A DNA stretch of 64,000 nt, from positions 364,501 through 428,500 of the forward strand of contig JAKVOA010000002.1 of assembly GCA_022483045.1 (NCBI GenBank), written 5' to 3'. The position numbers were made by a program, and so were the translations under genes. This DNA is from Oscillospiraceae bacterium. GTDB taxonomy: Bacteria > Bacillota > Clostridia > Oscillospirales > Acutalibacteraceae. The notes under the pieces are model-generated. The model was given only the letters and a program-made list of their open reading frames with translations. It had not been told where the DNA came from and ran no database searches. Below are positions 8,365-16,894 of the stretch, piece by piece (position 1 is the stretch's first letter; each line of letters opens with the position of its first letter).

Positions 8365-8700
8365 TCAGGTTTTCTGCTTTATTTTTTCTTTGTAGGCTTT
8401 GCCCCAGTCACACATGGAGTCGAGCACTGGCCTTAGACTGCGCCCGGTCTCTGTCAGGGAATACTCCACACGGGGCGGGACTTCGGCGTATGCTTTGCGG
8501 GAAACCAAACCATCCGCTTCCATACTGCGCAGGTTGGCGGTCAGTACTTTTTGTGAAACGCTGCCGATCGAGCGTTTCAGTTCTCCAAAGCGTTTGGTGC
8601 CGGGCAGCAGGTCGCGTAGAATTAAGACCTTCCAGCGGTCACTGATGAGGGAAAGCGTCGTTTCGATTGGGCAGTCAGGCAGTGCCTTTTTGTCAACCAT
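8365..8700 (-). CDS. HxlR-family transcriptional regulator
   Basis: A 111-residue winged-helix regulator. The family start CPIETTLSLISDRWKVLILR, with its conserved Cys at residue 10, is intact and followed by the GSVSQKVLTANLRSMEADGL recognition region. ATG 8700 is chosen over upstream in-frame codons because AAGAAGGAA precedes it and a promoter lies just ahead. HxlR proteins often use the Cys or a small electrophile to sense redox or aldehyde stress. It is divergent from a PPOX-type flavoprotein gene, a likely target. Confidence 0.85.
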   Translation of the reverse strand: MVDKKALPDCPIETTLSLISDRWKVLILRDLLPGTKRFGELKRSIGSVSQKVLTANLRSMEADGLVSRKAYAEVPPRVEYSLTETGRSLRPVLDSMCDWGKAYKEKIKQKT

Positions 8701-8731
8701 TTTGGATTCCTTCTTTTTGTTTCTATAGAAA

Positions 8732-8760
8732 AGTATAGCCAGATAGCTCGCTGAAAGCAA
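8732..8760 (-). promoter_or_regulatory. Promoter of the HxlR regulator
   Basis: On the minus strand TTGCTT (8755-8760) and TATACT (8732-8737) are separated by 17 bases, about 32 bases ahead of ATG 8700. Confidence 0.5.
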
Positions 8761-8834
8761 GCAGATTATGCGAAAAAGTGCCGTAATACCGCAATAGTTT
8801 CTTTTTGGTGCTTATCATACAAAAAAGTGCCTAA

Positions 8835-8863
8835 TTTACAAAGGAAACTTACAGACTTATAAT
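8835..8863 (+). promoter_or_regulatory. Promoter of the PPOX-type gene
   Basis: TTTACA (8835-8840), 17-base spacer, TATAAT (8858-8863), about 46 bases ahead of ATG 8910. It is divergent from the HxlR promoter, so the 70 bases between them are the place to look for HxlR sites. Confidence 0.65.
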
Positions 8864-8909
8864 AACTGCAGAAGGGAAAAAGTACCTATCAGCAAACGGA
8901 GGAATTAGC

Positions 8910-9311
8910 ATGAATGAAGCAGTCACCTTTTTAAAGAAAAATCCCGTACAGTATTTGGCAACGGTCGGCCGGGACGGAAAAGCAAAAGTGCGGCCCTTTA
9001 TGTTCAGCGGGGAGCTGGGCGGAAAACTTTGGTTTTGCACCAACGATACCAAAGAGGTTTACCGCGAAATGCAGGAAAATCCCGATGTTGAGGTTTGCAC
9101 GGCAGACAAAACCTGTGCATGGCTGCGCCTTTCTGGAAAAGCCGTCTTTTGTGAGGACCGGGACGCAAAAGAAATGTGTATGAAAATTCCCATGGTAAAA
9201 GGAATTTACCATACAGCAGACAATCCAATTTTTAAAGTCTTTTATTTGGAAAACGCACATGCAGTCCTGGCTGATTTTTCCGGAAACCCGCCGAAGGCCT
9301 TTGCCTGGTAA
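8910..9311 (+). CDS. Pyridoxamine 5'-phosphate oxidase-like flavoprotein
   Basis: A 133-residue split-barrel FMN-binding protein of the PPOX-like superfamily: VQYLATVGRDGKAKVRPF at the N-terminus is the typical first strand pair, and GGKLWFCTNDTKEVY the second. This short form is common in anaerobes, where the substrate is usually unknown; true vitamin B6 oxidase activity is unlikely given its length. ACGGAGG precedes ATG 8910. Divergent orientation from the HxlR gene suggests inducible expression. Confidence 0.75.
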   Translation: MNEAVTFLKKNPVQYLATVGRDGKAKVRPFMFSGELGGKLWFCTNDTKEVYREMQENPDVEVCTADKTCAWLRLSGKAVFCEDRDAKEMCMKIPMVKGIYHTADNPIFKVFYLENAHAVLADFSGNPPKAFAW

Positions 9312-9460
9312 AGGCGGCGGAAGGATACTGTTTTCCCGCCGTGGGCCGGGTTTAACAGTAGCTTTTTATATGCAAAAGGCAGCAGTGCAAGACAAATGTA
9401 CAGCCGGAAAAGAATTTTTTCACAGGATGTAAATGGTGCGCGGCGGAAAAAAGCGCACAA

Positions 9461-9500
9461 AGCGCGCAGAAAAGTTTTCATGCTTTCCTGCGCGCCCTTT
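9461..9500. terminator. GC-rich hairpin between convergent genes
   Basis: An 8-bp perfect stem (GCGCGCAG 9462-9469, CTGCGCGC 9488-9495), extended inside by AAAG/CTTT, lies between the convergent PPOX and flavin reductase genes. Flanking T and A stretches are short, so efficiency is uncertain. Nothing else is seen in 9312-9542. Confidence 0.5.
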
Positions 9501-9542
9501 TGGGTTTTGCGTCGTTCGAATGTGCACAAAAGGCACAGCGGA

Positions 9543-10103
9543 TTATTTCAATTTTGCGCCGACCTGAAAAGCATTTCCGACTTTTTCGCCGATTTTCAGG
9601 TATGCGTTGTTCACCGGGTCAAAAACGATTGGGTCAAATTTTGCGGGGTCAATTTTGCCGTTTTCGCCCAGTATCTTTTCATCTGCGCTGACGTTGACGA
9701 TTTCCCCAACCAAGCGGCAGGACTTTTCATCATAAGAAACCAGCCGGCACTCTAAGGCCATCGGTAGCTCTGCAAGGATAGGGGCGTCTACATGAGCGGC
9801 CTTTACTGTATGAAATCCCGCTTTTGCCACTTTATCGGCAACTTTGTTTGCGGACTCTATTCCTACATAATCGCATTCTGTTACATGGGCGGCGTCCGCC
9901 ATGCTGACCGTAAACGCTTTGCGGGCAAGTATGTTTTTAACGGTTTTGTGTCTGGCACTCAGGCACATGGAAATCTGCGTATTATCGCTGATTCCGCCCC
10001 AGGCGGCGTTCATAGCGTCTGGAATGCCGTCTTTGCCGTATGTGGCAATGATAAAAACTGGCTGCGGGTAAGTCCATGGCTGTGCACCAAAATCTTTTCT
10101 CAT
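9543..10103 (-). CDS. Flavin reductase-like FMN-binding protein (flavoredoxin type)
   Basis: A 186-residue split-barrel protein of the flavin reductase/flavoredoxin group. PVFIIATYGKDGIPDAMNAA is the flavin-binding N-terminus, and KNILARKAFTVSM and ECDYVGIESANKVADK are family-typical. ATG 10103 is set by ACGGAGG just upstream; an earlier in-frame ATG lacks a site. Such proteins reduce or carry FMN and often serve other redox enzymes. It has its own promoter and follows a flavodoxin/aldo-keto reductase operon on the same strand. Confidence 0.8.
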   Translation of the reverse strand: MRKDFGAQPWTYPQPVFIIATYGKDGIPDAMNAAWGGISDNTQISMCLSARHKTVKNILARKAFTVSMADAAHVTECDYVGIESANKVADKVAKAGFHTVKAAHVDAPILAELPMALECRLVSYDEKSCRLVGEIVNVSADEKILGENGKIDPAKFDPIVFDPVNNAYLKIGEKVGNAFQVGAKLK

Positions 10104-10165
10104 GAAAAATCCTCCGTTTCTGTTTTCTGTTTGCAGGGAGGATATCACTGCCCCCTGCTTTTCCC

Positions 10166-10194
10166 ATTATAGGTTGTAATTTTCTGTATTGCAA
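10166..10194 (-). promoter_or_regulatory. Promoter of the flavin reductase gene
   Basis: Minus-strand TTGCAA (10189-10194), 17-base spacer, TATAAT (10166-10171), about 63 bases ahead of ATG 10103. Confidence 0.6.
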
Positions 10195-10224
10195 TATCCT
10201 GCAGAATACCCAAAAAGCAGTTTC

Positions 10225-10731
10225 TCAGTCACAGTAAGCGGACCGAATGCTGTCAATCCACGCGTTCACTTCTGCTGCTGGCGTTATCATCTGGTCCCCG
10301 CCGGTCGAATCAAACTGAATCTCTTTTTCATACGCAGATTTGGCGCCTTTACAGGCACTTTTCATGTCTTTGATAACATGCCCGGGCCATCCGCCGTTTG
10401 TCATAAAAGGAATAACGGTTTTGCCCTGCCAATGATTTGCGGTAAGAAAAGTCAGGACCGCCGGCGCCATAGTATACCACCAGGTAGGTGTCCCGACAAT
10501 AACCGTGTCATAGTCTGCGGGATTTACAGGCAGGGGCTTGATTTTTGGCTGAAAGCCGCTGTTTACCTCTTCCTGTCCCTGTGCCACCACTTCGTCATAG
10601 GAGCCGGTGTAGGGAACGACTGTTTCAATTCTCATAATTTCTGCATTTGTCGCTTTTTGAAGCGCTTCTGCAATGCGCTTTGTATTTCCGTTGGAATAAG
10701 AATAATAGATGATCAAGATTTGATGTGCCAA
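10225..10731 (-). CDS. Flavodoxin
   Basis: A 168-residue flavodoxin-fold protein. The FMN phosphate loop is YYSYSNGNTKRIAEAL near residue 10, and the aromatic FMN-stacking region is VGTPTWWYTMAP near residue 80. The start is TTG 10731 with AAAGGAG ahead of it. The site overlaps the end of the aldo-keto reductase gene, so the two are probably co-translated. It likely supplies reducing power in place of ferredoxin or reduces a small molecule. Confidence 0.85.
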   Translation of the reverse strand: MAHQILIIYYSYSNGNTKRIAEALQKATNAEIMRIETVVPYTGSYDEVVAQGQEEVNSGFQPKIKPLPVNPADYDTVIVGTPTWWYTMAPAVLTFLTANHWQGKTVIPFMTNGGWPGHVIKDMKSACKGAKSAYEKEIQFDSTGGDQMITPAAEVNAWIDSIRSAYCD

Positions 10732-10744
10732 ATTCTTTTCTCCT

Positions 10745-11599
10745 TTAGTCTGCCGGTGTAAACTGGTTTAGGTTTCGTTCCTGCTCGGCCAGGCTCATTG
10801 TAAAGTAGCGGGTGTTTTTATCCAGCTTACGAATACGCTGCATTTCCTCATCGGTCAGAGCAAAATCAAAAATATCGATGTTGTCTTTCATGTGCTGCGG
10901 GTTGGTACTCTTGGGGAAGATGATGTTTCCCTCTTGAATATGCCAGCGCAGAATAATCTGCACATTGTTCTTGCCATATTTGGCCGCAAGTTCCGTAAAC
11001 AACGGCTCATGAATCAGCGCGGCATCACCGTGCCCCAGCGGGTACCAGCATTCGACTGCTGTGTGATAGGGCGCAATCCTTTTTTTCAGTGCTGCCTGCT
11101 GATAGTACGGGTGGCACTCCACTTGCAAAACGGCGGGCTTTATTGTCGATGCGGAAAGAACTTCTTCCAGCCGGCCGGACTCAAAGTTGGAAAGGCCGAT
11201 GGACTTAACCTTGCCTGCCGCCACCGCTTTTTCCATGTCCTTCCACGCGCCGAGATAATCCCCGAACTGCTGATGCAGAAGCAGTAGATCAAGATAGTCT
11301 GTGTCCAGGCGCTGCAGCATTTTGTCAATGCCCGCCATTGTTTTGCCCTCGCCGTACTCACTTGGCCAGAGTTTGGAAGTAACCCAGATTTCTTCTCTTG
11401 AAATGCCGCTCTTTTTCACGGCCGCCCCGACCCCGCGCTCATTTTGGTAGGCGTGCGCCGTATCAATGTGTCGATAGCCTAAATGCAGAGCCTGCGCACA
11501 GGCTTTTTCGGCTGCTGCGTCGCCCTGCACCATAAACACGCCAAGGCCGAACTGCGGGATCTTTTCTCCGTTGTTTAGGGTTATATAAGTTTGATTCAT
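10745..11599 (-). CDS. Aldo/keto reductase
   Basis: A 284-residue AKR-family (beta/alpha)8 oxidoreductase using NAD(P)H. The catalytic tetrad is visible: Asp in HIDTAHAYQNE, Tyr in the same helix, Lys in TSKLWPSEYG, and His in LLLLHQQFGD. The cofactor-site strand IIFPKSTNPQHMKDN is intact. ATG 11599 follows AAAGGAG; upstream in-frame codons lack a site. It sits between two flavodoxin genes in one leftward operon, suggesting an aldehyde or quinone detoxification unit. Confidence 0.88.
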   Translation of the reverse strand: MNQTYITLNNGEKIPQFGLGVFMVQGDAAAEKACAQALHLGYRHIDTAHAYQNERGVGAAVKKSGISREEIWVTSKLWPSEYGEGKTMAGIDKMLQRLDTDYLDLLLLHQQFGDYLGAWKDMEKAVAAGKVKSIGLSNFESGRLEEVLSASTIKPAVLQVECHPYYQQAALKKRIAPYHTAVECWYPLGHGDAALIHEPLFTELAAKYGKNNVQIILRWHIQEGNIIFPKSTNPQHMKDNIDIFDFALTDEEMQRIRKLDKNTRYFTMSLAEQERNLNQFTPAD

Positions 11600-11655
11600 A
11601 ATACATTCTCCTTTGCTGCGGCTTATTGCCGCCATATTTTCTCTTGTGGGTTGCC

Positions 11656-12180
11656 TTACAGCGGCAGCTCCTCTTTTATCCATTTTTCAATGGCCGATTT
11701 TGCGGCTGTCACTTGAGAGCCGCGAATAGCCAGGCCTTTTTGAAGGGTCGATTTGGGGCAGGCTTTTTTCAAGTCGCGCTCACTGTTTCCCATACCGCTT
11801 CCCTCGTTTGTACAGAAAGGCAGAATCACTTTACCAGAAAGGTCCTGTCCCTCTAAAAAAGTAAGGATCGGCATTGGCATGGTTCCCCACCAATTTGGGT
11901 AGCCGAGATAGAGCACATCATATCTGCCGGTATCAATCGTTTTTGCAAGTTTTGGTCTTGCTCCGGCCTGCAGTTCTTTTTGTGCTGCGGCGGTGCAGTC
12001 CTGGTAATGAAACGGATACTCCCGGGCCGGCTCGATTTCAAACAAGTCAGCCCCGGTAATGGCCGCAATCATTTCTGCAGCAACCGCTGTATTTCCTTTT
12101 TTGAGCTCTGTAATGCTTCCGTTTACGTAATTTTTCCCTGTGTGAGAAAAATAGACTACGAGCCCGTTTGTCGGTTCCAT
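11656..12180 (-). CDS. Flavodoxin family protein
   Basis: A 174-residue flavodoxin-like protein. VVYFSHTGKNYVNGS is the phosphate-binding loop and LGYPNWWGTMPMPILTFL the second FMN loop. It shares its layout with the two other flavodoxins in the window but is clearly diverged from them. GGGAGG precedes ATG 12180. It is first in the operon with the aldo-keto reductase and is driven by a MerR-type promoter. Confidence 0.85.
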   Translation of the reverse strand: MEPTNGLVVYFSHTGKNYVNGSITELKKGNTAVAAEMIAAITGADLFEIEPAREYPFHYQDCTAAAQKELQAGARPKLAKTIDTGRYDVLYLGYPNWWGTMPMPILTFLEGQDLSGKVILPFCTNEGSGMGNSERDLKKACPKSTLQKGLAIRGSQVTAAKSAIEKWIKEELPL

Positions 12181-12216
12181 TTTTGTACCTCCCTGCAGTA
12201 GTTTCCTTTAGTATCC

Positions 12217-12247
12217 ACTGTACAACTTAGAGTTGACTCTAAGTCAA
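12217..12247 (-). promoter_or_regulatory. MerR-type promoter with 19-bp spacer and central dyad
   Basis: On the minus strand TTGACT (12242-12247) and TACAGT (12217-12222) are 19 bases apart. The spacer carries a perfect dyad, CTTAGAGT-CA-ACTCTAAG. An over-long spacer with a centred dyad is the hallmark of MerR-family promoters, where the activator untwists the DNA. It drives flavodoxin-AKR-flavodoxin. No merR gene is adjacent; the nearest MerR-like gene in the window is at 23341-23691. Confidence 0.8.
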
Positions 12248-12359
12248 TAGAATTTTGAAAAAAACTTAAAAAATCAATGCGTATGCAGCTTGTTTTACTG
12301 CCTTTCCCCAAAAATGCGCAAGTGAAAGCGCTGCTGTCGTTTCCTGCAGAAATTTGTGT

Positions 12360-12365
12360 TATAAT
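12360..12365 (+). promoter_or_regulatory. Extended -10 promoter of the NimA-like gene
   Basis: TGTTATAAT (TATAAT at 12360-12365) is an extended -10 element about 45 bases ahead of ATG 12410. No good -35 is seen at 17 bases. Confidence 0.4.
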
Positions 12366-12409
12366 AACAAATCATTTAAAAAAATCTGCAAAGCAGGAGG
12401 GTATTCAAA

Positions 12410-12880
12410 ATGCGGCGAAAAGACCGTGAAATTGTAGAGATCGAAAAAATAGAGGCTGTCATTGCTGAGGCAGACTGCTGTCACCTCGGCTTTTATGACG
12501 GCGGCGAGGTGTATATTGTGCCGCTCAGCTTTGGCTACCAAAGGGACGGCGGACAATCGGTTTTCTATTTCCATTCTGCGAAAGAGGGCCGAAAAATAGA
12601 CCTGATAAAAACAAGCCCCAGGGTCGGGTTTGAGCTGGACACGCACTATAAAATTAACACAGGCGAAACTGCCTGTGCATATTCCGCGCGCTTTCGCAGC
12701 ATTATCGGCACCGGCACCGTCACGATGATTGACAGCCCTGACGAAAAGGAAAAAGCTCTACATGCCCTGATGCTACATACCACACGGAAAGACGGCTGGA
12801 TTTTCACAGACCAAATGGCTGCTGCGGTAGGTGTTTTTAAACTGGAAGTTGAAAAAATGTCATGCAAAGAGCATTTATAG
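12410..12880 (+). CDS. NimA-type pyridoxamine 5'-phosphate oxidase family protein
   Basis: A 156-residue split-barrel flavoprotein of the NimA group. MRRKDREI at the start, ADCCHLGFYDGGEVYIVPLS and the later FYFHSAKEGRKIDLIK are characteristic. NimA proteins reduce 5-nitroimidazoles, but most chromosomal relatives have unknown natural substrates, so resistance should not be assumed. AGGAGGG precedes ATG 12410. It is divergent from the flavodoxin/AKR operon. Confidence 0.82.
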   Translation: MRRKDREIVEIEKIEAVIAEADCCHLGFYDGGEVYIVPLSFGYQRDGGQSVFYFHSAKEGRKIDLIKTSPRVGFELDTHYKINTGETACAYSARFRSIIGTGTVTMIDSPDEKEKALHALMLHTTRKDGWIFTDQMAAAVGVFKLEVEKMSCKEHL

Positions 12881-12914
12881 GCTCTTGGGGCGGCAAAATA
12901 GATTGTCCCACAAA

Positions 12915-12962
12915 GGAGAGGCTCTCTCACTGTTTGGCTGTGGGGAGGGAGCCTCTTTTTTG
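12915..12962 (+). terminator. Terminator of the NimA-like gene
   Basis: Stem GAGGCTC (12918-12924) with GAGCCTC (12949-12955), extended by CTCAC/GTGGG-type pairing, followed by six T. Confidence 0.8.
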
Positions 12963-13107
12963 AAAGTTTCTGCACGGTTTCTTGATTAAATGACTGATTT
13001 TGAACGGAACTGCAATAAATACAATAAACTTTGCTTTATTACAATGACTATATTCATAATTGTGCAGAATATCCAAACAAATTTTTAAAATTTATGAATA
13101 TTATTGA

Positions 13108-13136
13108 TTGATATTGAATGAATTTGAATGTATTAT
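13108..13136 (+). promoter_or_regulatory. Promoter and likely FruR operator of the fru operon
   Basis: TTGATA (13108-13113), 17-base spacer, TATTAT (13131-13136). The spacer holds two near-copies of TTGAATG (13114-13120 and 13124-13130). DeoR-type repressors bind direct or inverted repeats of about this size, so autoregulation by FruR is likely. Confidence 0.6.
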
Positions 13137-13165
13137 ATAGGTGTTCCCAAAAAGGAGAGAGACAG

Positions 13166-13924
13166 ATGCTTACAGAAGAACGTTTTGCCATTATTTTGCG
13201 CATCCTGCAGGAAAAGCACTCGGTTACCGTGCAGCAGCTGTGCGATGCACTTGACGCCAGCGAATCAACCGTGCGCCGTGACCTGCAGACTTTGGACAGC
13301 CGGGGCAGGCTCAGCCGGGTACATGGCGGCGCTACGTTGCCCGATAACCGCTTTGTTGCAGATGAAGAAAATATGACTGCAAAAGAGACGCAGGCTGTTG
13401 CACAAAAAGCCGCCATCGGTGCCCTTGCTGCGCAAATCGTTCGCCCAGAGGATTTTGTCTACATTGATGCGGGCAGCACCACCCTGCAGCTTGCAAAAAG
13501 CCTTTCCGGCGGGGCGCTGCACGCCGCCTATGTGACCAACGGCATTGCCCACGCGCGCATTTTGGCACAGAAAGGCTGCCGGGTGTATGTCCTTGCCGGT
13601 CAGGTGCGGCCCAGCACTGAGGCGATTGTAGGGGCAGGCGCTATGGCCAACCTGCAGCGCTATCACTTTACAAAGGCCTTTATGGGTGCCAACGGCGTGG
13701 CTTTAAAAGAGGGCTTTACCACACCAGACGTAGAGGAAGCTGAGCTGAAAAATACCGCGCTGAGCCGTGCATTGGAGACGTGGTTCCTTACAGATGACTC
13801 GAAATTCGGCAAAATTTACGCCGCGGTTATCTGTCCTCTCACAGAGGGCTCAATTTTTACGAACCATCTGCCAAATGAAAAATACCGGCAGTACACCCTG
13901 GTAAAGGAGAGTGACGCAAAATGA
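13166..13924 (+). CDS. fruR: DeoR-family repressor of the fructose operon
   Basis: A 252-residue DeoR-family regulator. The N-terminal winged helix (LTEERFAIILRILQEK, then ASESTVRRDLQTLDSRGRL and the VHGGA hinge) precedes a sugar-phosphate-binding domain containing DAGSTTLQLAKSL and FMGANGV. AAAGGAG precedes ATG 13166. Its last codon overlaps fruK by ATGA. In Firmicutes this arrangement represses the fru operon until fructose 1-phosphate accumulates. Confidence 0.88.
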   Translation: MLTEERFAIILRILQEKHSVTVQQLCDALDASESTVRRDLQTLDSRGRLSRVHGGATLPDNRFVADEENMTAKETQAVAQKAAIGALAAQIVRPEDFVYIDAGSTTLQLAKSLSGGALHAAYVTNGIAHARILAQKGCRVYVLAGQVRPSTEAIVGAGAMANLQRYHFTKAFMGANGVALKEGFTTPDVEEAELKNTALSRALETWFLTDDSKFGKIYAAVICPLTEGSIFTNHLPNEKYRQYTLVKESDAK

Positions 13925-14826
13925 TTTATACGGTAACTTTTAACCCGGCCATCGACTATGTGGTCCACCTAAAAGGCAATTTGCAGCCGGGAAAAATCAA
14001 CCGCTGCGCCGATGAAACGTACCAATTCGGCGGGAAAGGCATTAATGTGGCCGCGTTGCTGCGAAATTTGGGTTATGACGCCATTGCACTGGGATTTATT
14101 GCCGGAGAGACCGGCAGCTGGCTGCAAAAAGGTCTGCGCAGTATGAATATTTTAACGGACTTTATCTCTTTGCCGTCCGGCATGACGCGCGTCAACGTAA
14201 AAGTAAAAGCCGGCGGGGAAACCGAAATCAACGGCAGCGGACCGGTCATTTCCCCTGCGGATATGGAGAAGCTCTATACCCGCCTGGACGCACTAAAAAG
14301 CGGCGATGTACTGGTACTGGCGGGAAGTATCCCCGCCTGCCTTGCAAACGACACCTACGAAAAAATCATGGCGCGGCTTGCCGGGCGCAGCATTCTCATT
14401 GCGGTGGACGCGACACAGGACTTGCTGGTAAATGTGCTGCGGTACCGCCCGTTTTTGATAAAACCCAACAACCATGAGCTGAGCGAGATCTTTGGCCGCG
14501 AGCTGCAGACAGACCGGGAGATTGCCGAATGTGCCCGAAAGCTGCAGGAGCGCGGTGCACGCAACGTACTGGTAAGCATGGGAAAAGACGGTGCCCTGCT
14601 GCTGGACGAAACCGGAAAGACAAGTCGAATGGCTGCGCCAAAGTGCACCGTACGCAACAGCGTGGGTGCGGGCGACAGTATGGTGGCCGGCTTTTTGGCC
14701 GGCTGGCTGCAGACCGGCAGCTACTTTGAGGCCCTGCGCTTAGGCAGCGCTGCCGGCAGCGCCACCGCCGCTTCACTGGGCCTGGCGACAAAAGACGAGA
14801 TTGACGCAATGCTTGCAAAACTTTGA
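13921..14826 (+). CDS. fruK: 1-Phosphofructokinase
   Basis: A 301-residue PfkB-family kinase converting fructose 1-phosphate to fructose 1,6-bisphosphate with ATP. Both PfkB signatures are present: FGGKGINVAALLRNLG near residue 38, and NSVGAGDSMVAGFLAG near residue 245 with the catalytic Asp in GAGDS. It directly precedes the fructose PTS transporter, which decides between this and related tagatose or ribokinase functions. Confidence 0.92.
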   Translation: MIYTVTFNPAIDYVVHLKGNLQPGKINRCADETYQFGGKGINVAALLRNLGYDAIALGFIAGETGSWLQKGLRSMNILTDFISLPSGMTRVNVKVKAGGETEINGSGPVISPADMEKLYTRLDALKSGDVLVLAGSIPACLANDTYEKIMARLAGRSILIAVDATQDLLVNVLRYRPFLIKPNNHELSEIFGRELQTDREIAECARKLQERGARNVLVSMGKDGALLLDETGKTSRMAAPKCTVRNSVGAGDSMVAGFLAGWLQTGSYFEALRLGSAAGSATAASLGLATKDEIDAMLAKL

Positions 14827-14911
14827 GCTTTTGCGGCCAAAGCCGCAGATGCCGTACAAATTTCTGTAATTCTATTGAAAATCCATTGGAAGGCAATGGG
14901 AGGAGTTTACC

Positions 14912-16831
14912 ATGCGTATTACAGACCTGCTCAGTACAGAATCTATCGCACTGGATTTTCCTGTGGAAAACCAGACACAGGTGATCGACAAACTGGTCGC
15001 GCTGCAGGTGACCCACGGCAACATTACCGATGTGGCAGCCTACAAAAAGGCTATCTATGCCCGCGAGGCAGAGGCTTCCACTTATGTGGACTGCGGCATT
15101 ACGGTGCCCCACGCAAAGTCCGTCTGTGTTACCCAGCCAAGTCTTGCGGCGCTGCGTCCGGCAGTGCCGGTGCAGTACAACCCCGAAGATGAAGAAAAAA
15201 GCAGCCTGTTTTTTATGATTGCTGCACCAAACAACGGCAGCCTGCATGTCGAGCTGTTGGCCCGCATGATGCAGATGCTGATGAATGAAGACTTTGTGGC
15301 AAAACTGTATGCTGCCAAAACCCCAAAAGAGTTCCTTGCCGCAATCGATGCACAGGAAGAAAAGCAGTTTGGCAGCGAGAGCGCCACTACCGAGGAAATC
15401 GCGCCCGGCGGATACCGGGTGCTGGCAGTTACAGCCTGCCCCACCGGCATTGCCCATACCTATATGGCGGCAGAGGCGCTGGAGAAAGCCGGGAAGAAGC
15501 TTGGGATTCCCTGCAAAGTCGAAACAAACGGATCCGGCGGGGCAAAAAATGTGCTGACTGCCGCCGAGATCGCCGCATGCGATGGTGTTGTCATTGCAGC
15601 GGATAAAAATGTAGAAACAGCCCGCTTTGACGGCAAACCGGTCCTTTTTACCCGTGTAGATGATGGGATTAAAAAGCCAGAGGAACTGCTGCAGAAAATT
15701 GAAAGCGGCAGTGTGGCGGTTTTCCATGCACAGGGCGGCGCGCCTGCCGCAGAGACACAGAGCGACAGCGTCGGCCACACGATTTATAAGCACCTGATGA
15801 ACGGCATTTCGCACATGCTGCCCTTTGTCATTGGCGGCGGCATTCTCATTGCACTGGCATTTTTGTTTGATAATTACGCCATCAATCCCCAAAATTTCGG
15901 TATGAACACCCCGCTTGCAGCTTTCTTTAAGACCATTGGCAACGCGGCGTTCAGCTACATGCTGCCGATTCTCTCTGCATTTATTGCCATGTCCATTGCA
16001 GACCGGCCCGGCTTGGCAGTTGGTTTTGCGGGCGGCGTGCTGGCAATGACCGGCACCAACTTTGCCGGCTTGGCCACGGGATCTGCGACTGGCGTTTCCG
16101 GCGGTTTTTTGGCGGCACTGCTCGCTGGTTTTGTGGCAGGTTACCTTGTGAAATTTCTGGAGCGGATCACCGAAAAGATGCCGAAGAGCATGGACGGTAT
16201 CCGGCCGATGCTGATTTACCCGCTGGGCGGCATTTTGTGTATCGGTGTTGTGATGTGTGCGATTAACCCACTGATGGGTATTATCAATTCCGGTATTTCT
16301 GCATGGCTCAATTCCATGGGCGGCGTTTCCAAAGTGCTGCTGGGTGCTATCTTAGGAGGCATGATGAGCGTAGATATGGGCGGCCCGGTAAACAAAGCAG
16401 CCTATGTTTTCGGTACGGCGGCCTTGGCCAGCGGCAGCTATGACGTTATGGCGGCGGTTATGGTGGGCGGCATGGTTCCTCCTTTGGCCATTGCGCTTTC
16501 CACTACTTTCTTCCCCAAAAAATGGACACCGGACGAGCGCAGAAACGGCATTGTCAACTATGTCATGGGCCTGTGCTTTATCTCTGAGGGTGCGATTCCC
16601 TACGCTGCGGCAGACCCGCTGCGTGTGCTGCCCAGCTGCATTGTCGGTTCTGCGGCGGCAGGTGCCCTTTCAATGCTGTTTGGCTGTACGCTTCGCGCCC
16701 CGCACGGCGGCATTTTCGTGTTCCCGGTGGTAGGCAATCCGCTGTTGTACGTGGTGGCTTTAGCTGTGGGCAGTGTCCTTGGCGCGCTGCTGCTCAGCGC
16801 ACTGAAAAAGACCCGTACCGATACAGAATAA
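14912..16831 (+). CDS. fruA: Fructose-specific PTS EIIABC component
   Basis: A 639-residue fused transporter. EIIA domain: residues 1-150, phospho-His67 in GITVPHAK. EIIB domain: about 168-265, phospho-Cys176 in ACPTGIAHT. EIIC membrane domain: about 285-635, with eight to ten membrane segments and the fructose-family stretch PMLIYPLGGI. It imports fructose while phosphorylating it to fructose 1-phosphate, the FruK substrate. GGGAGG precedes ATG 14912. All three domains look intact. Confidence 0.93.
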   Translation: MRITDLLSTESIALDFPVENQTQVIDKLVALQVTHGNITDVAAYKKAIYAREAEASTYVDCGITVPHAKSVCVTQPSLAALRPAVPVQYNPEDEEKSSLFFMIAAPNNGSLHVELLARMMQMLMNEDFVAKLYAAKTPKEFLAAIDAQEEKQFGSESATTEEIAPGGYRVLAVTACPTGIAHTYMAAEALEKAGKKLGIPCKVETNGSGGAKNVLTAAEIAACDGVVIAADKNVETARFDGKPVLFTRVDDGIKKPEELLQKIESGSVAVFHAQGGAPAAETQSDSVGHTIYKHLMNGISHMLPFVIGGGILIALAFLFDNYAINPQNFGMNTPLAAFFKTIGNAAFSYMLPILSAFIAMSIADRPGLAVGFAGGVLAMTGTNFAGLATGSATGVSGGFLAALLAGFVAGYLVKFLERITEKMPKSMDGIRPMLIYPLGGILCIGVVMCAINPLMGIINSGISAWLNSMGGVSKVLLGAILGGMMSVDMGGPVNKAAYVFGTAALASGSYDVMAAVMVGGMVPPLAIALSTTFFPKKWTPDERRNGIVNYVMGLCFISEGAIPYAAADPLRVLPSCIVGSAAAGALSMLFGCTLRAPHGGIFVFPVVGNPLLYVVALAVGSVLGALLLSALKKTRTDTE

Positions 16832-16894
16832 AAAACAATTCAGTATTGCAAAGCAGCACTAAAAAATAAAAAACAATATACGGAGGTACACAAT

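Noticed and set aside
14396-15892. Leftward 498-residue open frame opposite fruK and fruA
   Set aside because: It is antisense to two clear genes and is a by-product of their GC-biased codon use.
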